Assembly (NCBI GenBank): GCA_002344205.1
Contig: DDSZ01000016.1
Coordinates: 40,607-104,606 of the forward strand
DNA from: Opitutaceae bacterium UBA2377
GTDB taxonomy: Bacteria > Verrucomicrobiota > Verrucomicrobiia > Opitutales > Opitutaceae
Length of the DNA stretch: 64,000 bases
Direction: 5' to 3'
Under the pieces are notes generated by a model. It was not told the origin of the DNA and did not search any database. It saw only the letters and a program-made list of their open reading frames with translations. The translations under genes and the position numbers were made by a program. The first letter of the stretch is position 1. Each line of letters begins with the position of its first letter. Of the stretch, positions 8,862-17,511 are shown piece by piece.

Positions 8862-10439
8862 ATGAACCCGCCCGTCCCCGCTCCCGGACTCCATCCCGTG
8901 GACTGGGCGATTGTGGCGGTTTACTGCCTCGGCATGATCGCCATCGGCTATTATTTTTCGCGGCGGCAGTCGGGCAGCGCGGACTATTTCCTGGGTGGCA
9001 GCCGCATGCCTCCGTGGGTTATGGGCATCTCGCTGTTCGCCACCCTGTTCAGCACGATCAGCTACCTTTCAATGCCCGGCGAGATGATCAAACACGGGCC
9101 GACCTACCTGTTTATCTTTCTCGCCATACCGTTCGCCTACCTCGTGGTGGGGCACGTGCTGATCCCCGCGTTCATGCGCCACCGGGTGATCAGCGCCTAC
9201 GAACTGCTGGAAGCCCGCCTTGGCGGCGGCGTGCGCACGCTCGGCGCGGTACTGTTCATCACACTGCGGCTCGTCTGGATGGCCGTCCTGCTCTACATGG
9301 CTTCGGCCGCCATCACAGTGATCATCGGCCTGCCAGCAGAAAGCATCCTCCATGTGATCCTCGTCACCGGTATCGTCTCGGTCATTTACACCACGCTGGG
9401 CGGGCTGCGCGCCGTGGCCATTTCCGACGTCGCCCAGTCCCTGATCCTGCTGCTCGGCGCGCTCTGCACCCTGGGAATCGTGACGGTGCGGTTGGGCGGC
9501 TTCTCCTGGGTGCCCACCGAGTGGAACCCGCAGTGGCAGTCGCAGCCCTTCTTCAGCCTCGACCCGCACGTGCGGGTGACGGTGTTCGGCGTCGTGATCA
9601 TGAATTTCTTCTGGCAGCTCTGCACGGCCGGCGGGGATCAAACCGCCATCCAGCGCTACATGTCCACCCGTGACGCCGCGAGCGCACGGCGGGCGTTCCT
9701 GATCCACTCGGTCATGGGCGTGGTGGTCTCGCTGCTCGTGTGCCTGATCGGGTTTGCCCTGATGGCCTACTACACCCAGTTCCCCGGCCTCCTGCCCGCC
9801 GGGGCCAGCATCGCGGGCGATGCCGACCGGCTGTTCCCCGCTTTCATTTCCAGCCAGTTTCCGGTCGGGATGTGCGGGCTGGTGGTCGCCGCGCTCTTCG
9901 CGGCCGCCATGTCGAGCCTGGACTCGGGCGTGAATTCCATCACCGCGGTGGTCAGCCGCGATCTGCTGGAGCGTGGCACCCGCCCGGTGCCGGACCTTGC
10001 GACCCAGGTCCGACGGGCGCGGATGCTGGCTCTGGTGATCGGCGGCACCGCCGTGATTTTGGGCACGCAGGTCGGCAACATCCCGGGCTCGTTTCTCGAG
10101 ATCACGAAGAAGACGACAAACCTGTTCGCCGCCCCGATCTTCGGGCTGTTCCTGCTCGCGCTGTTTGCCCGCCGGGCCGGGGCCTTCGGCGCGGCGGTCG
10201 GCACCCTCTACGGACTGACGACCGGTTGCCTCGTCGCCTACTGGGATGTGCTGACCGGATCGGCGCCCATCAGCATGATGTGGATCATCCCGCCGTCACT
10301 TGGGATGCAGCTGTTCGTCGCCACGCTGCTGGGCGGCCGACCGCCGGGACTGCGGCAAGGCTGGGCGGCGTGGACGGCCTCACTGCTGCCCTTGGCTGCC
10401 ATCCTCGCCGGTTTGCTCCTGACCCGTGGTCCCGGCTAA
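8862..10439 (+). CDS. Sodium:solute symporter (SSS family), second copy
   Basis: A 525-residue polytopic membrane protein of the SSS family. It aligns by eye with the transporter at 4468: YFLGGSRMPPWVMGIS, STISYLSMPGEMIKHG, GGDQTAIQRYMSTRDAASARR and AAAMSSLDSGVNSITAVVSRD. It is the last gene of the four-gene run FG-GAP, SSS, FG-GAP, SSS. Its stop overlaps by four bases the stop region of the nitroreductase-like gene on the other strand. Confidence 0.9.
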   Translation: MNPPVPAPGLHPVDWAIVAVYCLGMIAIGYYFSRRQSGSADYFLGGSRMPPWVMGISLFATLFSTISYLSMPGEMIKHGPTYLFIFLAIPFAYLVVGHVLIPAFMRHRVISAYELLEARLGGGVRTLGAVLFITLRLVWMAVLLYMASAAITVIIGLPAESILHVILVTGIVSVIYTTLGGLRAVAISDVAQSLILLLGALCTLGIVTVRLGGFSWVPTEWNPQWQSQPFFSLDPHVRVTVFGVVIMNFFWQLCTAGGDQTAIQRYMSTRDAASARRAFLIHSVMGVVVSLLVCLIGFALMAYYTQFPGLLPAGASIAGDADRLFPAFISSQFPVGMCGLVVAALFAAAMSSLDSGVNSITAVVSRDLLERGTRPVPDLATQVRRARMLALVIGGTAVILGTQVGNIPGSFLEITKKTTNLFAAPIFGLFLLALFARRAGAFGAAVGTLYGLTTGCLVAYWDVLTGSAPISMMWIIPPSLGMQLFVATLLGGRPPGLRQGWAAWTASLLPLAAILAGLLLTRGPG

Positions 10440-11293
10440 GGGTTGAAGCCGCGCGCACGGAGGAAGGCCGCCAGATCCGCGCGTTCCGTGACGGACAACT
10501 GCCGCGCCACATTGAGGGACCACGTGCACACGGGAGCGAGGCCGTAAAGCCCGGTCTGTTTCTGCTTCGCCGGCGGGATGGGTTCGCGCGCGTGGCGCCG
10601 GGCATCATATGCCAGCAGTTCCGCCTCCGGGCAGTCACGGTAGAACTCGTCGTGCAGGACGGCCGCGGGGGGCAGGCGCATCGAAACCCGGGCCGGCGCC
10701 GCGGGATACCCCACCGCGAGGCCGAGGAGGGGAAACACGCCGGGCGGCAGGCGCAGCAGCGTACTCACCGGCCCAAGGGCATTGCGCAGGGCACTGACCG
10801 GGCAGCCGCCCAGACCGCTGCCCTCGGCCGCGAGCAGCGCGGCCTGCAAAGCCAGCGCCGCGTCCACGCAGGCATTCAGCCAGCCGTCGAGGTTGTCCTG
10901 CGCAAAGGGCAGCCCATGCCGGGCACAGGCCCGGCGGTGGCGGCGCAGATCGGCGCAGAACACCAGCTGCACGGGCACCGCGGCCAGCCAGGGGCTCGCG
11001 CAGGCTGCGGCCAGACGGCGGCGGCGCACCCGGTCGCGCAGGACAACAATCGAACAAGCCTGCAGGTCGGACTTGCTGCCGGACGACTGGGCGGCCGCCA
11101 GGATGGCCTCCAGCAACGGTGGCGGCACCGGCTTGCGCCGGAACCGCCGGCAACTGCCCCGGCCCAAGATGGCGGCCAGCACGGGATTGGCCGCAAGCCC
11201 CCGGCCCCGCCCGGCCGAGAAACCGTAACGCCGGTCGATCATGGCTTCCACCAACTCCGGGGCCGGCGCCGGATGTTTCTTGGCCCGGGGCAT
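10436..11293 (-). CDS. Nitroreductase-family flavoprotein
   Basis: A 285-residue protein with NfsA/FRP-type features: an SCRRFRRKPVPPPLLEAIL segment with the FMN-binding Arg cluster, a SSGSKSDLQACS loop, and GLGGCPVSALRN near the second flavin contact. Family members are NAD(P)H-dependent FMN oxidoreductases acting on nitro or enone compounds; the natural substrate here is unknown. The start at 11293 is chosen over an upstream in-frame ATG because the extra 28 residues look non-conserved and Pro/Arg-rich. It lies 10 bases downstream of the PLP-enzyme gene and is probably the last gene of that operon. Confidence 0.75.
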   Translation of the reverse strand: MPRAKKHPAPAPELVEAMIDRRYGFSAGRGRGLAANPVLAAILGRGSCRRFRRKPVPPPLLEAILAAAQSSGSKSDLQACSIVVLRDRVRRRRLAAACASPWLAAVPVQLVFCADLRRHRRACARHGLPFAQDNLDGWLNACVDAALALQAALLAAEGSGLGGCPVSALRNALGPVSTLLRLPPGVFPLLGLAVGYPAAPARVSMRLPPAAVLHDEFYRDCPEAELLAYDARRHAREPIPPAKQKQTGLYGLAPVCTWSLNVARQLSVTERADLAAFLRARGFNP

Positions 11294-11303
11294 CGGTCGC
11301 TCC

Positions 11304-12392
11304 TCAGCCCGTGGCCAGTCGCGCGGCCACCTCGCGGGAAAACGTGGCAAAATCATCCAACCGGGGGCACCCATCACCCTCGATCATGCGGGCGAGACTG
11401 TCCCCGTCTTTGAATCCGCTGCCGGTCACGAGACAGACCACCTGCTCGTCGGAGCGGACTTCGCCCGCGGCCGCGGCCCGGGCGAGACCGGCCAGCGCCA
11501 CGGCCCCGGCTGGTTCGCAAAAGATGCCCTCCTCACGCGCGAGCCGGCGCTGCCAGCCAAAAACTTCCTCGTCGGTGACGAGGTGGCCGTTGCCGCCGGC
11601 AGCCCGGCAGGCCGCCAGGGTGGCATCGCCGTCGATCACGTTGCCGACCTGCAGACCGCTGATGCGGGAGGTGCAGGTGACGGCCCGGGCGCGGGCGGCC
11701 CCGGCGCGCAGCGGGCCGGCGATCGTGTCGTTGCCCTCGGGCTGCACGCAATGCACGGCCGGGCGGAAACTCGCGCTCCGCGCAAATCCCCGGGCCACCG
11801 CAAGGGTCAGCCCGCCGCCGCCGCTGGGCGAAAACACATGGGCAATGCCGCCGGGCAGCTGGGCGGCGAGTTCGTGGCTGATCGTCTCCACCCCCGCCAT
11901 GCCCAGCGGCGAATAGGCGTAGGCGCTGATGAGGACCTCGGCCCGGAGACGTTGCGCCAGTGCCGGGAAACCTTGCATCACTTCCTGTGTGACCGCGGGG
12001 TCCAGGCCGAAGTTGCGGATCCGGAACAGGCGCGCGCCGTAGGCGAGCATCTGCCGGAGCTTACCCTCGGGAGCCGTGTCCACGATCGCGAGGAGGCAGG
12101 GCAGTCCGGCGGCGGCGGCATAGGCGGCGACCGCCGCCCCGGTGTTGCCGCTAGAAGTGCCCAAACAGCACTGCCGGCCCGCGGCCCGCAGGTGGGAAAG
12201 TGCCGCCGCCGCGAACCGGTCCTTGTAGGAACCGGTCGGGTTGGTGGTCTCCAGCTTGAAGGCCAGCCGCGGCACGCCGAGCTCCGCTCCCAGCCGGCGC
12301 GAGGCCACGAGGGGCGTCTGGCCTTCGCCCAGTGTCACGCGGTGGACCGGATCAAGTTCCGGCAGGCAGGCGGCGTATTTCCAAATGCTCAT
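11304..12392 (-). CDS. PLP-dependent lyase, threonine-synthase-like
   Basis: A 362-residue fold-type II PLP enzyme. Lys57 in NPTGSYKDRF is the expected Schiff-base lysine, and SSGNTGAAVAAYAA is the phosphate-binding loop; a second Gly-rich loop SPSGGGGLTLA and GSGFKD near the C-terminus also fit. The closest family is threonine synthase, but related enzymes include threonine dehydratases and diaminopropionate ammonia-lyases. Its place in a catabolic operon, with no homoserine-pathway genes nearby, makes a degradative beta-elimination role plausible; that is inference. It is 6 bases downstream of the mutarotase-like gene. Confidence 0.75.
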   Translation of the reverse strand: MSIWKYAACLPELDPVHRVTLGEGQTPLVASRRLGAELGVPRLAFKLETTNPTGSYKDRFAAAALSHLRAAGRQCCLGTSSGNTGAAVAAYAAAAGLPCLLAIVDTAPEGKLRQMLAYGARLFRIRNFGLDPAVTQEVMQGFPALAQRLRAEVLISAYAYSPLGMAGVETISHELAAQLPGGIAHVFSPSGGGGLTLAVARGFARSASFRPAVHCVQPEGNDTIAGPLRAGAARARAVTCTSRISGLQVGNVIDGDATLAACRAAGGNGHLVTDEEVFGWQRRLAREEGIFCEPAGAVALAGLARAAAAGEVRSDEQVVCLVTGSGFKDGDSLARMIEGDGCPRLDDFATFSREVAARLATG

Positions 12393-12398
12393 GCGGCG

Positions 12399-13433
12399 TC
12401 ACAGTAGCCAAGGTTCGTCCGGCGCGGCGGTGAAGCCGCTGAGGAGCCGGGTGTGGAGCGCACCGCCGGCAGGGACCCACGCCACCTGACCGGATTCCAG
12501 CAGCTCGTCAAAGCGGCCCACCGGGGAGGTGCCCGGCTGGAGCGTAATCAGATGTCCATGCCCCCAGAGCGGGTAATCCGTGATCCCGCCCGCGTTCGCC
12601 CAGCTCCAGGCCCAGGGAAACCGTTTTTCGTCCCAACGCAGCGCAAACCCCAGCCGGCGGGCCTGATTCCACAGGCAGCCCCAGCCCACGCTGAAGTCGG
12701 TCAACTGCACCGAATGATCGAGTCCGCTGTCCTTCGGCGGCACCCGGCTGCAATCGCGCATCGAGCCGTCGGCCGTCACCGGAATGTGCGGCCAGGCGCC
12801 GCGGTAGCCCTGCTTGATCTGGCTGCCGACATCGCGCTTGAAATCATAGGTGGCGATGGTCCGAGCCGGCACCCGCAGTTCGGCACCGTCAATGAGGTCG
12901 CCCCCGAAGGCCGGATGGTGAAGCCAGGCGCAGGGCCGGTTGCGGTTGCTGCGGTTGGTCAGCGTCTCCTCCCAGACCAGCACCTCGGAACCGGCGGCCA
13001 GTTCCCAAACGCGTTCCAGCACAAAGGGCGTTCGCACCGAGCGGCCCGTGACTTTCACGCGCACCCGTTCCCGGCTCTCCTCGAGCACTTCCACCGCGAA
13101 AGGCAGCGCACGAAACTCCCCGTGCGCGCCGATGGGCGCCCCGTAGTAAGAGGTGGGGAAAAAGCCGGCCGGCAGCGACACGAACCACGAACCGTCCAGC
13201 ACGTCGTAGAGGTCGCTGTTCCGCTCGATCGGCTGGGCCAGCAACGCGAGCCGGGGCGGCTGCAGCAGCGGGTTTTTCCACATGATGTCGAGGTTCTGTT
13301 CGAGATGCTCGAAGCCCAGCACCGCGGCCCCGAAATCCGGCCAGATCGTGATGCGCACGCGGCCGTTTTCCAGCACGAGCAGGTTGGCGCCGTCGCGTTG
13401 GACGCGGTGCAGACGGGGAACTGGGGAAGACAT
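12399..13433 (-). CDS. Galactose-mutarotase-fold protein (aldose 1-epimerase-like)
   Basis: A 344-residue protein with the beta-sandwich pattern of the galactose mutarotase-like superfamily: an N-terminal ENGRVRITIWPDFGAAV strand pair, a WLHHPAFGG motif and a C-terminal YPLWGHGHLITLQPG block. Family members interconvert sugar anomers or are catalytically inactive sugar binders. The start at 13433 (MSSPVPRLHR) is chosen because the open frame upstream is low-complexity and runs antisense into the divergent gene. It is first in a three-gene operon reading leftward from the site at 13527. Confidence 0.75.
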   Translation of the reverse strand: MSSPVPRLHRVQRDGANLLVLENGRVRITIWPDFGAAVLGFEHLEQNLDIMWKNPLLQPPRLALLAQPIERNSDLYDVLDGSWFVSLPAGFFPTSYYGAPIGAHGEFRALPFAVEVLEESRERVRVKVTGRSVRTPFVLERVWELAAGSEVLVWEETLTNRSNRNRPCAWLHHPAFGGDLIDGAELRVPARTIATYDFKRDVGSQIKQGYRGAWPHIPVTADGSMRDCSRVPPKDSGLDHSVQLTDFSVGWGCLWNQARRLGFALRWDEKRFPWAWSWANAGGITDYPLWGHGHLITLQPGTSPVGRFDELLESGQVAWVPAGGALHTRLLSGFTAAPDEPWLL

Positions 13434-13526
13434 GGGTATGGCAGGTTGGGCGGGCCGGCACAGAGGCATGCCAGTGCACGCGGCCCGAACGCAACCGTTC
13501 GCCCACGGACTGTCGGCATTCTTCCC

Positions 13527-13547
13527 CTGGTTACAATTCCTGACCAG
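13527..13547. promoter_or_regulatory. Operator-like inverted repeat, copy C (perfect arms)
   Basis: Perfect arms CTGGT and ACCAG with an 11-base spacer. It is the best copy of the repeat and lies in the 196-base gap between two divergent operons (13433 leftward, 13630 rightward), so a bound regulator could control both. Confidence 0.6.
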
Positions 13548-13629
13548 GGATGCGGCGTTGTGCTCCCCGCGCCTCGCGCCACAAATTTCACCGTCATCCG
13601 GTCTCGCCGGATTTCCGCCCCGCACCTCC

Positions 13630-14598
13630 ATGAAATCGTCCCCTCCCTTCTGGTCCCGGCTCGGCCAAGGCCGGCATGTCCGGCGCATCGGCTCCGGCAG
13701 CCCCGCCTTCACCGCCCTGGTCCTGCGCGGCCGGCTCGGTCCGGTCGCGGTGATCAACGGCGGCACGCACGGCGACGAATACGAAGGGCCGACCGTCCTG
13801 CAGGAGCTGGCCGCGCAGATCCGGCCGGACCGGCTGCAGGGCACCCTCGTCATCATCCCGGTGCTTCACGAGGCCGCGTTTTTTGCCGGCACGCGCTGTC
13901 ATCCGGAGGACGGCAGCAACCTCGCCCGGGTGTTTCCGGGCAATCCTCGGGGCAACCACGCGGAACGGGTGGCCGCCCTGTTTCTCGAGCGGGTGCTCCG
14001 CCACGCGGACTATTATCTGGACCTGCACAGCGGCGGCACCGCCTACGACCTGCTGCCCTGGTCGGGCTACATGCTGACCGGACGGGCGGAGATCGACGCG
14101 ATTCAGCACCGCATGGCCCGGTGCTTTGACGACTACTGGTGCTGGGGCAGCCACTATGCGCCGGGGCGCACACTCAGCGCCGCGGCCGCCGCCCAGGTGC
14201 CGGCCATCTACACCGAATCGCGCGGCGCAGGCGGCGTGCATCCCGCCGACCGGGCCGCCCTCCACCGCGGACTCAGGCATTTTCTCGTTGCGTTCGGTTT
14301 TGTCCGCGGCCCGACACCCCGGTTGAAAAAACCGCCGGTGCGGATCGCGCGCCACAAGGAAGAAGCCCACCTCCAATTGCACCACCCGGCACCGGCCGAC
14401 GGCCTGTTCATTCCTGCGGTGACCGTCGGTGCCGTCCTAGCCCGTCGCAGCATCATCGGCCGACTGCACCCCTTGGGCCCGGCGCCGGCCGTCACCATCC
14501 GTGCCGGTCACCGCGGCACCCTTGTCTGCCTGCGGCGGCAGCGGTCGGTCCGCAAGGGCGAGGCCCTGGCCACCGTGGTGGCACTGCCGCGGCGATGA
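13630..14598 (+). CDS. Succinylglutamate desuccinylase/aspartoacylase-family hydrolase
   Basis: A 322-residue zinc carboxypeptidase-fold protein. NGGTHGDE provides zinc ligands His47 and Glu50, DLHSGG gives His133, and YTESRG gives the likely catalytic Glu196. The C-terminal 80 residues form the extra beta domain seen in this family. Members remove acyl groups from the amino group of amino acids or amino-sugar acids. ATG 13630 starts the conserved region. The stop overlaps the start of the flavin oxidase gene (ATGA), so the two are probably translated together and act in sequence on an N-substituted amino compound. Confidence 0.8.
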   Translation: MKSSPPFWSRLGQGRHVRRIGSGSPAFTALVLRGRLGPVAVINGGTHGDEYEGPTVLQELAAQIRPDRLQGTLVIIPVLHEAAFFAGTRCHPEDGSNLARVFPGNPRGNHAERVAALFLERVLRHADYYLDLHSGGTAYDLLPWSGYMLTGRAEIDAIQHRMARCFDDYWCWGSHYAPGRTLSAAAAAQVPAIYTESRGAGGVHPADRAALHRGLRHFLVAFGFVRGPTPRLKKPPVRIARHKEEAHLQLHHPAPADGLFIPAVTVGAVLARRSIIGRLHPLGPAPAVTIRAGHRGTLVCLRRQRSVRKGEALATVVALPRR

Positions 14599-15773
14599 AT
14601 GGTCCCCGCATTGCGGTGGTGGGCGCCGGGGTCCTGGGTGCCTGGACCGCCCGGAGCCTGCAGCTCCGGGGCGCACGGGTGACACTGGTCGATGCCTGGG
14701 GGCCCGCCAACTCGCGGTCCTCCTCCGGGGACGAGACTCGCATCATCCGCGGCGCCTACGGGGATCAGCCACATTATGTCGAGCTGACGGACCGCAGTTT
14801 CCACCTGTGGGAGGAACTTGGGTCCGGCAGCAGCGGGCCCCTGCTCGACCGGATCGGCGCCCTGTGGTTGTTCGGCGATGATTCCAGCTTTGTCACGCAG
14901 GCGCTGCCGCACCTCGAACGCTGGCATTTTCCAATCGAGCCGTTGGAAACCACGACGGCCCGGCGGCGTTTTCCGCAGATCAACTGGGACGGCGTGGTCG
15001 CGGCCTATCACGAACACCGGGCCGGGTTACTTTATGCACGCCGGGCGGTGCGCGAGGTCGTGGCCCGTTTTGCCAGCGCGGGCGGCGAGCTGCGCCTAGC
15101 CCGCGTGCAGCCCCGTAGCGCCACCAATGCGGGCCGCCACGGGCTCGTCCTGGCCGACGGCAGCTCACTGAAGGCCGACCGGTATGTCTTCGCCGCCGGA
15201 CCCTGGCTGTGCGAACTATTCCCCGACTGGATCGGCCCCTGGCTGCGACCCACCCGGCAGGAGGTGTTTTACTTCGGCACGCCTGCGGGCGATGCGGACC
15301 TTACCGGCGCGGCATTGCCCGCGTGGATCGACAACGCCCGTGGCAGCTGGTATGGCATCCCCGGCAACGAAGACCGGGGCTTCAAGATTTCGTCCAACGA
15401 CCTCGGCGCGGTCGTTGATCCGACCACGGCCGAGCGGACGCCGGATGCCGTGCGCCTGCAACGGGCCCGGGTGCACCTGGGCTTCCGTTTTCCCGCGCTG
15501 GCCGGTGCCCCGCTGCTGGAATCACGCGTCTGCCAGTATGAGAACACCCCGGACCGCGACCTGTTGATCGATTTCTCCCCGGAAGATCCCAACACCTTGG
15601 TCATCGGCGGGGGCTCCGGCCATGCTTTCAAGATGGGGCCGGCTCTCGGCGAACTGGTCGCGCGAATCACGCTGGGCGAAGTGCCGCCGCCGGCCATTTT
15701 TCAGACCGGCCGTTTTGCCAGCTGGCCGCCGGAGGACCCGCGGCTGAAGGCCTTCGCCGCCCTTCAACGGTGA
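14595..15773 (+). CDS. FAD-dependent amine oxidase, MSOX/DAO family
   Basis: A 392-residue flavoprotein. The Rossmann motif GAGVLG lies at residues 10-15. The segment SSGDETRIIRGAYGD and the block RVCQYENTPDRDLLIDF near residue 311 match monomeric sarcosine oxidases, where the Cys of this block (here Cys313) carries covalent FAD. The C-terminal GGGSGHAFKMGPALGEL fits the same family. It likely oxidises a secondary amine or D-amino acid to an imine. It overlaps the hydrolase gene by four bases and converges on the SDR gene. Confidence 0.85.
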   Translation: MNGPRIAVVGAGVLGAWTARSLQLRGARVTLVDAWGPANSRSSSGDETRIIRGAYGDQPHYVELTDRSFHLWEELGSGSSGPLLDRIGALWLFGDDSSFVTQALPHLERWHFPIEPLETTTARRRFPQINWDGVVAAYHEHRAGLLYARRAVREVVARFASAGGELRLARVQPRSATNAGRHGLVLADGSSLKADRYVFAAGPWLCELFPDWIGPWLRPTRQEVFYFGTPAGDADLTGAALPAWIDNARGSWYGIPGNEDRGFKISSNDLGAVVDPTTAERTPDAVRLQRARVHLGFRFPALAGAPLLESRVCQYENTPDRDLLIDFSPEDPNTLVIGGGSGHAFKMGPALGELVARITLGEVPPPAIFQTGRFASWPPEDPRLKAFAALQR

Positions 15774-15789
15774 AAGGAGCGGGCGCCTC

Positions 15790-16551
15790 TCAGGCCAGCA
15801 GGCCGCCATCCACAACCACGGTCGTGCCTGTCACATACCGCGCCCGGGCAGAAACAAGGAAGGCGACCATCTCGCCGATATCGGTGGGCTGGCCCTGCCC
15901 CAGCGGCGTCTGTCCCGCCACATCGCTCTTAAGACCCTTGGCCTTGAGCTCCTGCAGGAGCTTTTCGTAGGTGTCGGTCCAGATGTCGCCGGGGGCCACG
16001 GCCACCACCCGGATGTGGTGCGGCGCGAGTTCCTTCGCCATGGACTGCGCCAGGTTGGAAAGCGCGGCCTTGGTCGCCGCGTAAACGGAGGCGTTGAGCT
16101 GCGGCCGGATGGCATTGATCGAGGAGATGTGAACCATCACACCACCGGTGCCTTGGGCGCGCATGATCCGGCCGGCGGCGACGGAAAGCTGGATCACCCC
16201 GCGCAGATTCACCGCGAGAATCCGGTCGATCGTTGCATCCTCCAGTTCAAGAAAAGCTCCACCGGCGCCGGCGCCGCTGAGCGCGGCATTGTTGACCAGG
16301 ACATCCAGCCCGCCCAGCGCCTCCACCGCCGCCGCGACCAAGCGGCGGCAATCTTCCGGCCGGCCCTGATCGTAGGCCACCGCGGTCACCCGGTCCGGAT
16401 GGCGGGCCGCCAGGTCGGCGGCGACCGACGGATCGGGCTGGCCGACGACCACGGACGCGCCGTCCCGCACGAGGCACTCGGTGATGGCCCGGCCGATGTT
16501 CGTGGCCCCTCCCGTAACCAGCGCGCGCAGGTTCGTGCCGGAAGCCGCCAT
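15790..16551 (-). CDS. Short-chain dehydrogenase/reductase (SDR)
   Basis: A 253-residue classical SDR. The cofactor motif TGGATNIG lies at 13-20, NNAALSG at about 87-93, and the catalytic set is Ser143/144, Tyr157 and Lys161 (YAATK). The C-terminal YVTGTTVVVDGGLL is standard. It probably oxidises or reduces a sugar-acid hydroxyl. The start at 16551 (MAASGTN) lies one base from the stop of the preceding aldolase, and the pair forms a two-gene operon read from the site at 17477. The frame is open 39 codons further upstream, but that part overlaps the aldolase. Confidence 0.9.
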   Translation of the reverse strand: MAASGTNLRALVTGGATNIGRAITECLVRDGASVVVGQPDPSVAADLAARHPDRVTAVAYDQGRPEDCRRLVAAAVEALGGLDVLVNNAALSGAGAGGAFLELEDATIDRILAVNLRGVIQLSVAAGRIMRAQGTGGVMVHISSINAIRPQLNASVYAATKAALSNLAQSMAKELAPHHIRVVAVAPGDIWTDTYEKLLQELKAKGLKSDVAGQTPLGQGQPTDIGEMVAFLVSARARYVTGTTVVVDGGLLA

Positions 16552-16552
16552 G

Positions 16553-17368
16553 TCAGTAAGCCTTGCCCGCCGGGGTGGACGCCTGCGCATGCAGGCCCAG
16601 GGCCTTTTCAAAATTGGCGCGGTAGCGCTGCTGCATCGAATGGGCCACCGCCTCGAAGTCGCTGCCATGGGCGATAAACCGCGCCCCCTGCGCCATGATG
16701 GCCGCCATGTCGTCCGGGTTGCCGGAAGGCCGGCCCCAATGGATGCCGTGGCGCGCCGCCGCCGCCGCGATCCGCGCCTGCGCCGCCTGCATTTTGGGTT
16801 CCGCCCAGTTCAGCGGACACCCCAGCCGGAGCGCCAGATCGCCCGGCCCGATGAACAACACATCCACGCCTTTGACCGCGGCAATCGCCTCGACATTCTC
16901 AAGTGCTTCGAGCGTCTCGATCTGCACGGCGATCAAGGTCTCGCGGTTGGCCTCCGCCGGATACTTCTCCGTTCCCGACAGGTAAAAATTGTTGTCCAGC
17001 CCCGCCCCGTCCAGTCCGCGCTGGCCCAGGGGCGGAAACTTGAGTGCATCGACCAGGTGCCGGGCGGCTTCCACCGTGGAAACGTGCGGCACCAGCACCC
17101 CTGTGGCACCCATCTCAAGGAGCTGGTAGAGCTGCGTCTTGCCAAGCACCGTGGGCCGCACGATGCAGTCGATATCGGCGAGGTGATGCATCGCAATCAG
17201 ACGCTGCATCTCCCGGTTATCCCAAGTGTTGTGTTCATTATCCAACCAGATGCCGTCGTAGCCGGCCTGCGCCGCGTGGGCCGGATACATGTTGCTGGGG
17301 TTGTAGAGACAGCACACTCGGGCCGTTTGTCCGGCCCTCAGCCGGGCCAAAGTCTTGGAAGCTCGCAT
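16553..17368 (-). CDS. HpcH/HpaI-family class II aldolase (second copy)
   Basis: A 271-residue aldolase paralogous to the one at 609-1394: both have GYDGIWLDxEH, FPPLGxRGLDG and a VHGSDF/AHGSDF motif near the end. Its key residues are His in DNEHNTW, Arg in CIVRP, metal-binding Glu in QIETLEAL and Asp in IGPGDLALRLG. It probably releases pyruvate or a related 2-oxo acid from a keto-deoxy sugar acid. It is the first gene of the aldolase-SDR operon. Confidence 0.85.
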   Translation of the reverse strand: MRASKTLARLRAGQTARVCCLYNPSNMYPAHAAQAGYDGIWLDNEHNTWDNREMQRLIAMHHLADIDCIVRPTVLGKTQLYQLLEMGATGVLVPHVSTVEAARHLVDALKFPPLGQRGLDGAGLDNNFYLSGTEKYPAEANRETLIAVQIETLEALENVEAIAAVKGVDVLFIGPGDLALRLGCPLNWAEPKMQAAQARIAAAAARHGIHWGRPSGNPDDMAAIMAQGARFIAHGSDFEAVAHSMQQRYRANFEKALGLHAQASTPAGKAY

Positions 17369-17476
17369 GATTTAAGTCGGAAGGAATGGTTGAACCGCGG
17401 GTATGGTCAAAATGACCGGTGCGGCAGGAATACGCAGAATTGGGACGGAACCCGCCTGGCTTCCCAGCGTCAATCA

Positions 17477-17497
17477 CTGGTAAGATGACCTAACCTG
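17477..17497 (-). promoter_or_regulatory. Operator-like inverted repeat, copy D
   Basis: Arms CTGGT and ACCTG with an 11-base spacer, 108 bases before the start of the leftward aldolase-SDR operon. Read in gene orientation it ends in CTTACCAG, matching the other copies. Confidence 0.5.
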
Positions 17498-17511
17498 CCG
17501 GGCGGGGTGGG

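Noticed and set aside
5942..8863. A 973-codon open frame antisense to the second FG-GAP gene, and similar long antisense frames over the first FG-GAP gene (2448-3623)
   Set aside because: The sense proteins have signal peptides and regular FG-GAP repeats; the antisense frames arise from GC-rich third positions and the periodic repeats and show no recognisable domain.
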